Assembly: GCA_024102975.1 (NCBI GenBank)
Contig: JAGFJD010000031.1
Coordinates: forward strand, 1-64,000
Length of the DNA: 64,000 nucleotides
Direction of reading: 5' to 3'
Source: Phaeodactylibacter sp.
Lineage (GTDB): Bacteria > Bacteroidota > Bacteroidia > Chitinophagales > Saprospiraceae
Shown here: positions 25,297 to 34,476 of the stretch, piece after piece
Numbering within the stretch: the first letter of the stretch is position 1
Layout: every line of letters starts with the position of its first letter
Position numbers and translations under genes: made by a program
Notes under the pieces: model-generated
What the model was told of the DNA's origin: nothing
Seen by the model: only the letters and a program-made list of their open reading frames with translations
Database searches by the model: none

Positions 25297-27054
25297 TTAG
25301 TTAATCAAAATATCTTCCTCCGGATAGCGTATGGGGTTGTGGCGCCGGGGAGCGAACTGCCGGGCGATACCCGTGAGCAGCGTGAGGAAGCTGACCCTGC
25401 CTACGAACATGGCCAGGATCAGCGTCAGCTTGCTGGCCGGCGACAGGCTGGCCGTTATGCCCATGCTCAGGCCGACGGTGCTGTAGGCAGAGATGCATTC
25501 AAAAGCGATGGGCATCAGCCCCAGGTGCCCGTCGAAATACAAAACGGAAAAGATGGAGGCCCCGATGCCCAGCAAAGATAATAAGATCACCGCTGTTGCC
25601 CGCTGCAGGGCCTGCGCCGGGATCTGTTTCCAGCCGAAAATAATGCGGTCCTGCCCCAGGATTTGCCGGTAGATGTTCATCAGGGACAAGGCAAAAGTGG
25701 TGGTTTTTATCCCTCCTCCGGTAGAGCCGGGAGAAGCGCCGACCCACATCAGCAGGAAGAATAACAGCAGGGTAGGAAGGGTGAGCGAGGCCGTGTCGAC
25801 GGTGTTAAAGCCTGCTGTCCGGGTGGTTACCGAGCCGAAAAAAGCCGTCGCTATCTTGCCCCAGCCGTCGTGCCCGGCCAGGGTGTTGTCGTACTCCAGG
25901 GCGTAGAACGCCAGCGTGCCGCCCAGGAGCAGCGCCAGGGTAGCCGTCAGAACGATGCGGGTATTGACGCTGATGTTGGGTTTTCGGTATACGGCTTCCT
26001 CCTTTCGCCTGTACAGCCGCTGGTAATAATACCGGAGGATGATCTTCAGATAGTTGTAGAAATTGATAAAAACGCTGTACCCGACCCCTCCCAGGATGAT
26101 CAGGGCAGCAATGACGAGGTGCAGGCTGTAATTGTGCCGGAACCCTTCTTCGTACAGCGAATTCGTCAGGGTGGAAAACCCGGCGTTGCCGAATGCCGAT
26201 ACGGCGTGGAAGACAGCGAAAAAGGCCCGCCCTTCCCGCCCGGCATAACCGGGGTCCAGGTTGTAGTAAATAAACAGCGCGCCCAGGCTTTCGATCAGCA
26301 GGGTGAACGTCACGATCTTGATCAGGGTGTTGAAGGTGTCCCCAATGTCCCTGGCATTGATCATGTCTTTGATCATCAGCCGGTTGCGGTAGGAGCCGTA
26401 CCCCTGGAAAAACAACCCGAAGAGGTTGGTGAAAGTCAGCATGCCCAACGCCCCGAGCTGAATGAGCATCAGCAGGATGAATTGCCCGAAAAGCGTAAAG
26501 TCCTGCCCGGTGTCGAGCACCACCAGGCCGGTGACGCATACGGCGCTGGTTGACGTGAACAGGGCGTCGATAAAGGAGATGCCCTGCCGGGTGGCCAGCG
26601 GTAAGTGCAGGAGCATGGCGCCGATGCAGATCAGCAGGAAAAAGCTGAGCACGAAAGCCAGCGCAGGGTGGAGGGTCTGCCGCTCGATAGCGTATGCCCG
26701 GGCGGAAATGTCGAGCACTGCCAGAAAAAGGACCAGTCCGGCAGTGGGCTGGATAAAGCCCTTTTTGATAAACGCAAATTCCAGCAGGTTGAACAAGGCC
26801 AGGACGGTTAGCAGGCCGGCGGCGGCCAGGATGATATACCGGCTGAAGCGCCGGGCCCGGCGGGCAGCCGGATTATCCAGGATGATCCGTTGCATCCGGC
26901 CGAAGAAGAGCAGGCCGTACACCAGGTAGAAGGAGTCGGTCAGGAGCTGGTGCCAGAAGTTGTTGCGGAAGCCAAAGTCGAAAACCAGGGCCATGAAGGC
27001 CAGAATGCTCCCGGCAAAGAGGACGTTGTCTCCGCGTAAAAAGCTTCTTTTCAT
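25297..27054 (-). CDS. TrkH/KtrB family potassium transporter subunit
   Basis: 585 residues from ATG 27054 (MKRSFLRGDN); the frame continues to 27162 but with low-complexity residues. It has four pore repeats with selectivity-filter glycines: STSAVCVTGL, VSAFGNAGFST, TRTAGFNTVD (with the downstream SPGSTGGGIKTTT) and ISAYSTVGLS. Extra N-terminal helices (about 1-120) precede the KtrB core, as in many Bacteroidota members. Imports K+ across the inner membrane with the downstream RCK protein. Na+ or H+ coupling cannot be told. Confidence 0.96.
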   Translation of the reverse strand: MKRSFLRGDNVLFAGSILAFMALVFDFGFRNNFWHQLLTDSFYLVYGLLFFGRMQRIILDNPAARRARRFSRYIILAAAGLLTVLALFNLLEFAFIKKGFIQPTAGLVLFLAVLDISARAYAIERQTLHPALAFVLSFFLLICIGAMLLHLPLATRQGISFIDALFTSTSAVCVTGLVVLDTGQDFTLFGQFILLMLIQLGALGMLTFTNLFGLFFQGYGSYRNRLMIKDMINARDIGDTFNTLIKIVTFTLLIESLGALFIYYNLDPGYAGREGRAFFAVFHAVSAFGNAGFSTLTNSLYEEGFRHNYSLHLVIAALIILGGVGYSVFINFYNYLKIILRYYYQRLYRRKEEAVYRKPNISVNTRIVLTATLALLLGGTLAFYALEYDNTLAGHDGWGKIATAFFGSVTTRTAGFNTVDTASLTLPTLLLFFLLMWVGASPGSTGGGIKTTTFALSLMNIYRQILGQDRIIFGWKQIPAQALQRATAVILLSLLGIGASIFSVLYFDGHLGLMPIAFECISAYSTVGLSMGITASLSPASKLTLILAMFVGRVSFLTLLTGIARQFAPRRHNPIRYPEEDILIN

Positions 27055-27197
27055 AAACGGCGGGCGGCCTTGCCTGTTTTCATCGGGCCAAGGTACGGCA
27101 AATGAGGGGGATGGGCAAGGCCATGCCGGACAGCGTGCGGGAAGGGCTCTCCCCAATTTCATATCTATACGGATGCACGCCGGGCGGTGACATCCTG

Positions 27198-27416
27198 TCT
27201 GGAGTCTTTACCACCTTCTATTTCAACATAAAAGATGGCAAACTGGCCCCGCCGCTAAGGAGCCGGCTGAAGACCTATTTGTTCGGGATCGGCAGGAACT
27301 ACCATCCCAGAAATACTCCCGCTACTTTATCTGGCCGGGAAGACCTGTTCCGGGAAGGCTTCAATGCGTATTCTGAAAAGGACTTTCCGGCTGCGATCGC
27401 CTTCTTCAGCCGCGTT
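27198..27416 (+). pseudogene. Gene debris: ECF sigma-factor fragment joined to a TPR-like fragment
   Basis: In one frame, about 34 residues (VFTTFYFNIKDGKLAPPL then SRLKTYLFGIGRN) match region 2 of Bacteroidota ECF sigma factors. About 10 residues later comes DLFREGFNAYSEKDFPAAIA, like a tetratricopeptide helix pair. The sigma part lacks its N-terminus, region 2.4 and region 4. The 554-bp gap (27055-27608) thus contains no intact gene; the frame after 27416 looks random, while the minus strand at 27425-27600 shows a separate coherent frame (ACYEETNELAYEIARMSV) of unknown origin. Confidence 0.45.
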
Positions 27417-27608
27417 TTTATAGTGAGCGTGGCCGTTCCCGGGGCTTTCGGGTCTGAAAGCATAACAACGGGGATGGTGTCGGGCCAGTCACAGGGCGGG
27501 TCGTCACAGCCTATAGCCTGTGCGGCGACGGCCTGGGCGACGGACATCCTGGCGATCTCGTACGCCAGTTCGTTGGTTTCCTCGTAACAGGCGATGCTTA
27601 ACAGCCTC

Positions 27609-28199
27609 TTAGAACCGCCAAACCATGCCCGCCGAGTTGCCGGAAAAGCTTAGCCCCTGCAGCAGAGGCGCCAGGTCGCCGTTGCCCTGTGCCTGCCAGA
27701 GGAAGGCGCCCAGGTCGAAGGCGAACAGGAAAGCGCCCTGCAGGAGGATAGATTGCCCGAAGCCCTTCAGGCGTTCCGGTTTATTGCCGGTGCGCCGGGA
27801 GCGCTCCATCAGGTACAGGCCGCCCATCATATAACCTACATCCAGCCCGGCATTGAACAGGAAGATTTTCTGTAGTTTGTGTTGCTCGGCGATGGTCGCG
27901 TACAAGTCAAAGGCTGCCGGGTCCGCCTTTATGGAGGAAAGGTAACCGGCCGTGGCCAGCCCCAGGTTGACGAGGTTCCAGCCGGCATTCATCGCGTGGA
28001 AATACCTGCTTTCTCCTTCGCGCCGGGTGGCCAGCGAAGTGCCCAGCGCTATGTTGCCCACCGCCCAGCTTCCCAGGATGAGCATGCTGACGCGCTGTTT
28101 CTCCAGCCGTTGCCGGTTGAAATCGGTTAGCTCCTGTACTTGTGCGTAAGCCAGGGCCAGGGAACTGAGGAAGGCGAGGGTGAGTATAGCTCTTTTCAT
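27609..28199 (-). CDS. Conserved membrane-associated protein, DUF6992-like
   Basis: 196 residues with signal peptide MKRAILTLAFLSSLALAYAQ. The mature start LTDFNRQRLEKQRVSMLILGSW and WAVGNIALG resemble a small Bacteroidota family (I believe DUF6992) with four hydrophobic segments at about 42-60, 72-90, 117-132 and 153-172. These segments are alternately polar and glycine-rich, consistent with a membrane bundle. Function is unknown. Downstream of the gamma-glutamyltransferase gene on the same strand (64-bp gap), so possibly cotranscribed. Confidence 0.7.
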   Translation of the reverse strand: MKRAILTLAFLSSLALAYAQVQELTDFNRQRLEKQRVSMLILGSWAVGNIALGTSLATRREGESRYFHAMNAGWNLVNLGLATAGYLSSIKADPAAFDLYATIAEQHKLQKIFLFNAGLDVGYMMGGLYLMERSRRTGNKPERLKGFGQSILLQGAFLFAFDLGAFLWQAQGNGDLAPLLQGLSFSGNSAGMVWRF

Positions 28200-28263
28200 G
28201 ATAGATGGTTTGCCTTGCTACGCTTTCGAAGCAGCATTCGTTACAATAAATGTGTCCAACTAC

Positions 28264-29985
28264 TTAATACCCCCCCGCGTCGTCATCCGGGTTGCGGGGG
28301 TCTCCCACGCCTTGCAGGCGGCCGTCGGGCAGCCGCTGGATGGCCTTGATGACGGCCATGCGGCCGACGATATTGAAGGAATGGCCCATGGCCTCCAGTG
28401 CCTGCCTGGTGCTGTCCGGAAAGGCATTGTCCTCGATCAGGATGGCGTCGGGCAGCCACTGGTGGTGGAACCGGCCGGCGTTGACCGCCTCTTCGAGGCT
28501 CATGCCGAATTCGGCTACATTGATGAATACCTGGAATACGGCGGTGATGATGGTGGAGCCGCCCGGCGCGCCCAGCACCAGGAACAGCTCTCCGCCTTTT
28601 TCCACGATGGTAGGCGTCATGGAGCTGAGCATGCGCTTGCCGGGCTGTATGGCGTTGGCCTCGGCGCCTACCAGCCCGAACTGGTTGGGCACGCCCGGCT
28701 TGGCGCTGAAGTCGTCCATTTCGTTGTTGAGGAAGAAGCCGGCGCCGTCGACCCACACCTTGCAGCCGTAGTTGGAATTCAGGGTGGTGGTCACCGATAC
28801 GGCATTGCCCCCGGCGTCGACGACGGAGGTGTGGGTGGTCTCGAAACTTTCTTTCAGCAGTTTGAAGTTGCCGGCCAGGATGGAATCGCTGACGGTGGCC
28901 TGCCCGGCGTCGAAGCTGGCCATGCGGGCCCGCAGGTAGGCGTCCGACAACATCGAGTCGCGGGGCACATCGTAAAAGTCGCTGTCGCCCAGGTGTTCGG
29001 CCCGGTCGGCATAGGCGCGGCGCTCGGCTTCCACCATGAGGTGCACGGCGCGGGTGGAATGGAAACCATATTCTTGCAGCGGATAGGGTTCTACCATCTT
29101 CAGCATCTGCAGCAGGGCAATGCCCCCGCTGGAAGACGGCGGCATGGAAATGACCCGGTACTCGCCGTATTGCCCGATAACCGGATCGCGCCATTGGGGG
29201 GCATACTGCCGGAGGTCTTCCAGCGTCATGATGCCGTTGCCGCTTTGGATTTCGGCGACAATGGCTTCCGCCACAGGCCCTTCGTAGAAACCTGCCTTGC
29301 CCCTGTCCCTGATTTGCTTCAGGGTGGCCGCCAGTTTCTCCTGCACCATCAGGTCGCCTGGTTGGAAAGTGTCCTTGATGAATGGGTTGGGCGCTTCATT
29401 GTATTTTCGGAAGCCTTCCTGGAAGCCATTTAGGCGGCCAGCCTCCGTGGCTGAAATCCGAAAGCCCTTCTCCGCCAGCTCGACGGCCGGCTGGATCAGC
29501 TCCTTCATGTCCTGTATTCGGCCGTACCGGCGGTGGGCTTCGAACAGGCCCGCCACCGTGCCCGGAACGCCGGCCGCCAGGTGCCCTATGGTGCTGAGCC
29601 CGTCTATGACGTTGCCCAGGCTGTCGAGGTACATGTCCCGGCTGGCCGCCATGGGCGCTTTCTCCCGGTAGTCAAGCGCCGCCGCCTCTCCGTCCCCGGT
29701 GCGGATAACCATGAAGCCGCCCCCGCCGATGTTGCCGGCCCGGGGATAAACGACAGCCAGAGCAAATTGCACCGCCACCGCAGCGTCGACGGCATTGCCC
29801 CCTTTTTTCAAAACTTCCAACCCGACACGAGTGGCCAGCGGATGGGGAGAGACGACCGCCGCCGAATCGGAAGCGAATGTCTTAGTGGCCTGATAATCAA
29901 CGGCTGGCGCAGCTTTTTTGCAGCTGTTCCCCCATAGGAAAACGAAAAAAAGCAGGAGCAGAGGTTGGAAATTCGTTTTTGGCAC
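28264..29985 (-). CDS. ggt: Gamma-glutamyltransferase (glutathione hydrolase)
   Basis: 573 residues, GTG start at 29985. N-terminal hydrophobic signal ending GNSCKK, likely a lipoprotein signal with an imperfect lipobox. It is an Ntn-hydrolase that self-cleaves into two subunits and transfers or hydrolyses the gamma-glutamyl group of glutathione. The family motif GGNAVDAAVA is at 62-71, and the processing site is before Thr383 in TTHTSVVDAGGNAVSVTT, with NNEMDDFS and a G-rich MTPTIV...GAPGGS oxyanion region in the small subunit. Acts in the periplasm or outer membrane in glutathione and peptide salvage. Confidence 0.96.
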   Translation of the reverse strand: MPKTNFQPLLLLFFVFLWGNSCKKAAPAVDYQATKTFASDSAAVVSPHPLATRVGLEVLKKGGNAVDAAVAVQFALAVVYPRAGNIGGGGFMVIRTGDGEAAALDYREKAPMAASRDMYLDSLGNVIDGLSTIGHLAAGVPGTVAGLFEAHRRYGRIQDMKELIQPAVELAEKGFRISATEAGRLNGFQEGFRKYNEAPNPFIKDTFQPGDLMVQEKLAATLKQIRDRGKAGFYEGPVAEAIVAEIQSGNGIMTLEDLRQYAPQWRDPVIGQYGEYRVISMPPSSSGGIALLQMLKMVEPYPLQEYGFHSTRAVHLMVEAERRAYADRAEHLGDSDFYDVPRDSMLSDAYLRARMASFDAGQATVSDSILAGNFKLLKESFETTHTSVVDAGGNAVSVTTTLNSNYGCKVWVDGAGFFLNNEMDDFSAKPGVPNQFGLVGAEANAIQPGKRMLSSMTPTIVEKGGELFLVLGAPGGSTIITAVFQVFINVAEFGMSLEEAVNAGRFHHQWLPDAILIEDNAFPDSTRQALEAMGHSFNIVGRMAVIKAIQRLPDGRLQGVGDPRNPDDDAGGY

Positions 29986-30053
29986 GGTACTTGCTTTAGT
30001 TTAATCAGAACATCAAAAGTACTACATCAAAAGAAATTTTCTAAGGTATTTTC

Positions 30054-30122
30054 GTACGGCCCCGCCTGGAAACCATCCGAAAGGATGGGCGGGGATTGTC
30101 CGCTTACTCTCTGGGGCCGTAC
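30054..30122. ncRNA. Candidate structured RNA or palindromic element
   Basis: The ends GTACGGCCCC (30054-30063) and GGGGCCGTAC (30113-30122) are perfect inverted copies. Inside, CCATCC (30073-30078), loop GAAA, GGATGG (30083-30088) forms a hairpin extended by CCCCGC (30060-30065) / GCGGGG (30089-30094). C30060-30063 can pair either with the inner or with the outer G-tract, so the two stems exclude each other. Family not recognised. It could be a regulatory RNA, or a mobile miniature element with 10-bp ends. Confidence 0.5.
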
Positions 30123-30200
30123 TTTTGATCTGGCGTGTATTTTTTGGGTAATATAGTTTGTGATGTAGCCGCAAGGCTACAGGTTTACTGGCTAATTTGG

Positions 30201-30236
30201 CACCGCCGCAGGGAATCCTGCGCGCGGTGTTTTTTT
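30201..30236 (+). terminator. Strong intrinsic terminator without an upstream plus-strand gene
   Basis: Twelve-bp stem: CACCGCCGCAGG (30201-30212), loop GAAT, CCTGCG-C-GCGGTG (30217-30229, one bulged base), followed by seven Ts (30230-30236). The neighbouring genes are all on the minus strand, so it should end an unannotated plus-strand RNA. Confidence 0.8.
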
Positions 30237-30240
30237 ATGG

Positions 30241-30335
30241 GTTCACTGTTCCACTGTTTCATTGTCAATGGCACAGTGAACCCATGAACCCATGAACCCA
30301 TGAAACAGTGGAACCGTGAAACAGTGAATCCGTCA
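30241..30335. repeat. Inverted cactgttt/aaacagtg repeat with gaacccatg tandem
   Basis: GGTTCACTGTTCCACTGTTTCAT on the left is answered by atgaacccatgaacccatgaaacagtggaacc on the right (about 30277-30325). The gaacccatg 9-mer is in tandem at about 30283-30302. The element sits just after the stop of the lipoprotein gene ending at 30345. Confidence 0.8.
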
Positions 30336-30344
30336 CCCCACATC

Positions 30345-31139
30345 CTACCCCTCCGCCGGATCCGCCTGCAGCGTAAAGGTCCGCGTGACCGGGTTGAGCG
30401 GGGTATCCACCATCTTGCCTTCGCTGTCGACCAGGGTCAGTTTGATGGTGTTTTCGCCCATGGGCAGGCCTTCGATGTAGTAAGGTTGCCATTTGTCGAT
30501 CATGTGCGTTTCGCCGTTGATCTCGGCTTTGACCTGATAATCGCTGCCCAGTTGGGCGTTGACGAGGTAGAAGTCGAGCATGACCTTCTCCGTTTCGGCC
30601 TTTCCGGTGTACGTGCCTTTGGGGCGGCTGTAGAACAACATCGGCGTATTGGCCGGCGTGGGCATGCTCTCTGTCATGCTGTTGCCTTTAACTACCGCTT
30701 TGACAGCTACGTGCGCGCCCTCTGTTTTTATCGACTCGTGATAAGATCGCGAGAGGAAGGCCAGGATGTAGTGGTCGCCGTCCGGGATTTCGTAATCGAA
30801 AGCGGCCTCGTACTTGGCAGCGTATGGCTCATTGTCGACGATCAGGTGAATGTGCTGGCCCTGGGCGGAATTGGCGCACATTTTCTGGCCGGCGTCGGGC
30901 GTTTGCACGCCGAGCTGGTAGTCGCTCTCATTGAGCACAAATTCAAATTTGCCGTTGTTGAACGACATGGATTCGATCCTGGCATCGGGGTAGGATTTGG
31001 AGGGGGAAAATGGCGTCACCGTGTACTTCATCCCGGGCGCGGCTTCTTCCTGTTGGCCCTGGTTCTGTTCGGAAGGCCCTCCCTGGCAGGCGGCCAGCGA
31101 AAGCGCCAGCACGGCGAAAAATAAATTTAGCGTTCTCAT
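30345..31139 (-). CDS. Hypothetical lipoprotein
   Basis: 264 residues. Lipoprotein signal MRTLNLFFAVLALSLAAC (lipobox LAAC, Cys18) followed by a Gln/Glu-rich linker. The body has AQGQHIHLIVDNEPYAAKY and DYEIPDGDHYILAFLSRSYHESIK, reminiscent of DUF4399-type domains that carry an HxHLxxD element, then a second beta-rich domain (about 165-260) that looks Ig-like. Probably a periplasm- or outer-membrane-anchored binding protein. Ligand unknown. The divergent neighbour is the copper-type ATPase. Confidence 0.75.
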   Translation of the reverse strand: MRTLNLFFAVLALSLAACQGGPSEQNQGQQEEAAPGMKYTVTPFSPSKSYPDARIESMSFNNGKFEFVLNESDYQLGVQTPDAGQKMCANSAQGQHIHLIVDNEPYAAKYEAAFDYEIPDGDHYILAFLSRSYHESIKTEGAHVAVKAVVKGNSMTESMPTPANTPMLFYSRPKGTYTGKAETEKVMLDFYLVNAQLGSDYQVKAEINGETHMIDKWQPYYIEGLPMGENTIKLTLVDSEGKMVDTPLNPVTRTFTLQADPAEG

Positions 31140-31289
31140 TTCTGATCTGATGTTTTATTTAAAATGTTATTAAAATTGTATGATCAGCGTAAATGCGTTT
31201 GTTTTGCGCACAAGCGCTGCGTACTTAGTAAAAAAGCGAATGCCAACGCTTGTTCATTAGAATAGCCGATAAAGATACTTGAAAAAATT

Positions 31290-33407
31290 ATGGCCGAAGA
31301 AATTATAGAACTTAAGGTAGATGGCATGACGTGCAACAACTGTGCCGCCAGCCTGAACCGGTTTCTGGAAAGGAAGGGTGTTGAAGACGTGTATGTCAAT
31401 TTTCAGACCAGGGAAGTGCGCTACCGGCAGGGAAATGCAAAAATAAGCCTGGATGAGGTGAAAAAAGGAATCCACAAACTGGGCTACAGCGTTGTGGAGG
31501 AGGGCAGGAAAGGCGCTGGGCCCTGGTGGTCCCTGGAGCGCAAATTGCTTATCAGCGCAGTTTTTACCCTGCCCTTGTTGCTGCACCACCTGCTGATGAT
31601 GGGCGGCATACATTTGCCGCTGCTGGACAATTTCTGGTGGCAACTGGCTTTCTGCCTCCCTCCATTCGCGATCGGCTTTACCCACTTCGGGCGCAGCGCC
31701 CTGAGTTCCCTCCGGGGCGGCGTGCCGAATATGGACGTGCTCATTTTCGTAGGCGGCACGGCGGCCTTCGTATACAGCCTCATCGGCACCCTGATGTGGG
31801 AAGCCAACTACATTTTTTATGAAACCAGCGCCACCATCTTCACGCTGGTGCTGGTGGGCAACTGGCTGGAAAAGCGGGCGGTAGAACAAACCACGACAGC
31901 TATCGGCGAACTGGCGAAGCTGCAGGTGAAGGAGGCCCGCCGGGTGATGCCTTCGGGGGTGGTCGTCACCCTGGACCCGAAAGAGGTTCAGGTGGGAGAT
32001 ATCCTGCAGGTGAACGAAGGCGACCAGGTGCCGCTCGACGGCCTCATCAGCCGGGGAGAGGCATCCATTGACGAGTCCATGCTCACCGGAGAAAGCATCC
32101 CGGTGGAGAAAAGCGCCGGGAGCCGCGTCATCGGCTCCTCCCTGGTCCTGAGCGGCAACTTCCGGATGGAGGTCACCGCTACCGGAAGAGATACCGTCCT
32201 GAGCCAGATGATCGATCTGGTCAAGACCGCCCAGCAGGACAAGCCGGATATCCAGCGGCTGGCGGACAGGATCAGCGCGATCTTCGTGCCTGCCGTGCTG
32301 GGCATCGCCCTGCTTACGTTGCTCATCGGCCATTTCGGGTTCGGCCTGCCCTTTCAGAAAGCCCTCATGAACGCCATCGCCGTCCTGGTGATCTCCTGCC
32401 CCTGCGCGATGGGCCTGGCCACGCCTACGGCCGTTATGGTAGGCGTAGGCAGGCTGGCCCGCAACGGCATCCTGGTGAAAGGAGGGCAGACCCTGGAAAC
32501 TTTTACCCGCATCCGCAATGTCGTATTCGACAAAACGGGTACTCTTACCAGCGGGCAGTTCAAAATAAAGAACATTACCTGCCACCGCGGGAGCGAACAA
32601 CGCGCCAACGCTATCATTTACAAACTGGAACAGCATTCTTCCCACCCTATTGCCCGCTCCCTGGTCCAGGAACTGGGGCGGCGATTGAATGGGGTAGAGG
32701 TGGAACTGGCCCAGGTGGAAGAACAAAAAGGCATAGGAATAGCCGCCCGCGACAAAGCCGGCAACGCGTACCGCATCGGTTCCGGGCGCATCCTCCGCCA
32801 TCCTCCGGCCGACGAAGGGCAGTGCCTCTACCTCACCGAAAACGGCGAACTGCTGGCGACCATCGAGATTGCCGATGAACTGAAACCGGAAGCCCGCAGC
32901 GCCATTGACTTTCTCCGGTCGCAGGGCATACAGCCTGCTATCCTTTCCGGCGACCGCCGCGCCAGGACGGAAGAAGTGGCGGCGGAGCTCGGCATCAGCC
33001 GGGTCTTCGCCGAGCAACTGCCCGAACAAAAGCTGCAGGTCGTCGGGCGCCTGTCCGCCGAAGCGCCTACCGCTATGATCGGCGACGGCATCAACGACGC
33101 GCCCGCCCTGGCCAAAGCTACCGTCGGCGTCTCCCTGAGCAACGCCTCCCAGGCAGCCATCCAATCGGCCCAGATCGTCCTGCTCAACGGCAGGCTGGAG
33201 CACCTGAAAAAAGCCTGGAACATCAGCCGGCACACGGTTCTGACCATCCGGCAAAACCTGTTCTGGGCTTTTGCTTACAACATAGTCGCTATCCCCATTG
33301 CGGCAATGGGCTTCCTCAATCCCATGTGGGGAGCGCTCTTCATGGCGTTTTCCGACGTGGTAGTCATCGGCAACTCCATCCGGCTGAAATATAAAAAGGT
33401 AGATTAG
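31290..33407 (+). CDS. copA: Copper-translocating P1B-type ATPase
   Basis: 705 residues. N-terminal heavy-metal-associated domain with GMTCNNC (Cys15, Cys18), then membrane helices, the actuator loop TGES (266-269), the transport-site CPC (370-372) in LVISCPCAMGLATP, the phosphorylation motif DKTGT (Asp414), the SHPIA nucleotide-binding motif of P1B pumps and GDGINDAP. CPC plus HMA points to Cu+ (or Ag+) export from the cytoplasm. A single HMA domain is usual for Bacteroidota. No cop regulator or chaperone adjoins it. Confidence 0.96.
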   Translation: MAEEIIELKVDGMTCNNCAASLNRFLERKGVEDVYVNFQTREVRYRQGNAKISLDEVKKGIHKLGYSVVEEGRKGAGPWWSLERKLLISAVFTLPLLLHHLLMMGGIHLPLLDNFWWQLAFCLPPFAIGFTHFGRSALSSLRGGVPNMDVLIFVGGTAAFVYSLIGTLMWEANYIFYETSATIFTLVLVGNWLEKRAVEQTTTAIGELAKLQVKEARRVMPSGVVVTLDPKEVQVGDILQVNEGDQVPLDGLISRGEASIDESMLTGESIPVEKSAGSRVIGSSLVLSGNFRMEVTATGRDTVLSQMIDLVKTAQQDKPDIQRLADRISAIFVPAVLGIALLTLLIGHFGFGLPFQKALMNAIAVLVISCPCAMGLATPTAVMVGVGRLARNGILVKGGQTLETFTRIRNVVFDKTGTLTSGQFKIKNITCHRGSEQRANAIIYKLEQHSSHPIARSLVQELGRRLNGVEVELAQVEEQKGIGIAARDKAGNAYRIGSGRILRHPPADEGQCLYLTENGELLATIEIADELKPEARSAIDFLRSQGIQPAILSGDRRARTEEVAAELGISRVFAEQLPEQKLQVVGRLSAEAPTAMIGDGINDAPALAKATVGVSLSNASQAAIQSAQIVLLNGRLEHLKKAWNISRHTVLTIRQNLFWAFAYNIVAIPIAAMGFLNPMWGALFMAFSDVVVIGNSIRLKYKKVD

Positions 33408-33502
33408 CCTAAGTATTTACAGGCAAATGCTAAACACCTTTAGGTGCCCCGGTGTTATGACACCCGGCAAACGGTTTTTGCCGATCCAAATGAAAAGGCA
33501 TC

Positions 33503-34438
33503 ATGAAGAACATCATCCCGGCGTTCCTTTTTGTACTCACCCTTCTGGCGGCTTCCTGTGAAGAGGCATTTATCCCCGATGGCGCCGACGCGGCGCCCCA
33601 GATCGTGGTGGAAGGCTATATCGAAGGCGGCCAGCGGCCCGGCCCGCCTTTTGTGATCCTCACCCGCAGCGTTCCCTTTTTCAGCGAGTTTAGCGCCGAG
33701 GACCTGGAAAACACTTTTGTCCGCAACGCGATAGTCCGCGTGTCGGATGGAGAGAAAACGGCGGTGCTGGACGAAGTGTGCCTCGATGAGTTGTCGGAGC
33801 AGGAAAAACGGCTGGCCAGCGCCCTTTTTGGTTTTAACCCGGACAGCCTGGGTTTCAACTTTTGCGTTTACGTCGACCTCGGGTTTTCCCTGCGCGGCGA
33901 AGAAGGCAAAACCTATACCCTGGAGGTAGAGGCGGAGGGCCAGAGCCTGCGGGCGGTAACCACCATTCCCCGCCATGCCCCTCTGGACAAGCTGGAGTTC
34001 CGGGAACCGCCGGGCGACCCGAACGACACTCTGGCTCAGCTGCTCTGCACCCTGTCCGACCCGGCCGGAGAAACCAATTTCTACCGGTATCAGGTGGCTA
34101 TCAACAACAGCGGGTACATCAGCCCGATCGCTTCGGTCTTCGACGACCGCCTGACGGATGGCCAGGAGGTCGAATTCCCCTTGTTCAAACCCGAACCCCG
34201 GGGCGCGCAGGACTTCGACCTGGAAACCCTCGGCCTGTATAAGGTCGGAGACACCGTCACCATCAAATGGATCACCCTGGACGAGGCGCATTACAACTTC
34301 TGGAATACCCTGGAGTTCAACGCCGCCAACCAGGGGCCCTTTTCCAGCTATACCCTCATCGATTCCAACATCGAAGGCGGCCTGGGCATCTGGGGAGGGC
34401 TGTCGGCATCCTATTACGACCTTCGGGTGGAGAAGTAA
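33503..34438 (+). CDS. DUF4249 family lipoprotein
   Basis: 311 residues. Lipoprotein signal MKNIIPAFLFVLTLLAASC with Cys19. The mature start IVVEGYIEGGQRPGPPFVILTRSVPFF and the later VSDGEKTAVLDEV, EEGKTYTLEVEAEG and TIPRHAPLD follow the DUF4249 pattern, a Bacteroidota outer-membrane lipoprotein family often encoded beside a TonB-dependent receptor. No such receptor is in this window, so the partner is elsewhere or absent. It probably binds a nutrient or surface ligand. The function of the family is unknown. Confidence 0.88.
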   Translation: MKNIIPAFLFVLTLLAASCEEAFIPDGADAAPQIVVEGYIEGGQRPGPPFVILTRSVPFFSEFSAEDLENTFVRNAIVRVSDGEKTAVLDEVCLDELSEQEKRLASALFGFNPDSLGFNFCVYVDLGFSLRGEEGKTYTLEVEAEGQSLRAVTTIPRHAPLDKLEFREPPGDPNDTLAQLLCTLSDPAGETNFYRYQVAINNSGYISPIASVFDDRLTDGQEVEFPLFKPEPRGAQDFDLETLGLYKVGDTVTIKWITLDEAHYNFWNTLEFNAANQGPFSSYTLIDSNIEGGLGIWGGLSASYYDLRVEK

Positions 34439-34476
34439 GCCAGGGGCGGAAGGGAGGAAGGAATCAACAAAATCCC

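Larger units (their letters stand above)
29986..30344. other. Intergenic region with structured elements and an orphan plus-strand terminator
   Basis: 359 bp between two minus-strand genes. It holds a self-complementary element (30054-30122), a second small hairpin (30164-30181), a strong plus-strand terminator (30201-30236) and an inverted gaacccatg/cactgtt repeat (30241-30325). No coding frame is supported. The plus-strand signals suggest a non-coding transcript. Confidence 0.6.

Noticed and set aside
27299..27547. 82-residue minus-strand gene
   Set aside because: Only its first part looks coherent; the rest is antisense to the TPR-like fragment, so it is treated as debris.
30054..30122. 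Group II intron domain or known riboswitch
   Set aside because: The hairpin has no domain V AGC/GAAA pattern and no recognised aptamer core; no intron reverse transcriptase is nearby.
31257..33254. 665-residue minus-strand frame opposite copA
   Set aside because: Antisense shadow of a clear P-type ATPase; composition biased (His/Gln/Asp/Gly-rich) without motifs.
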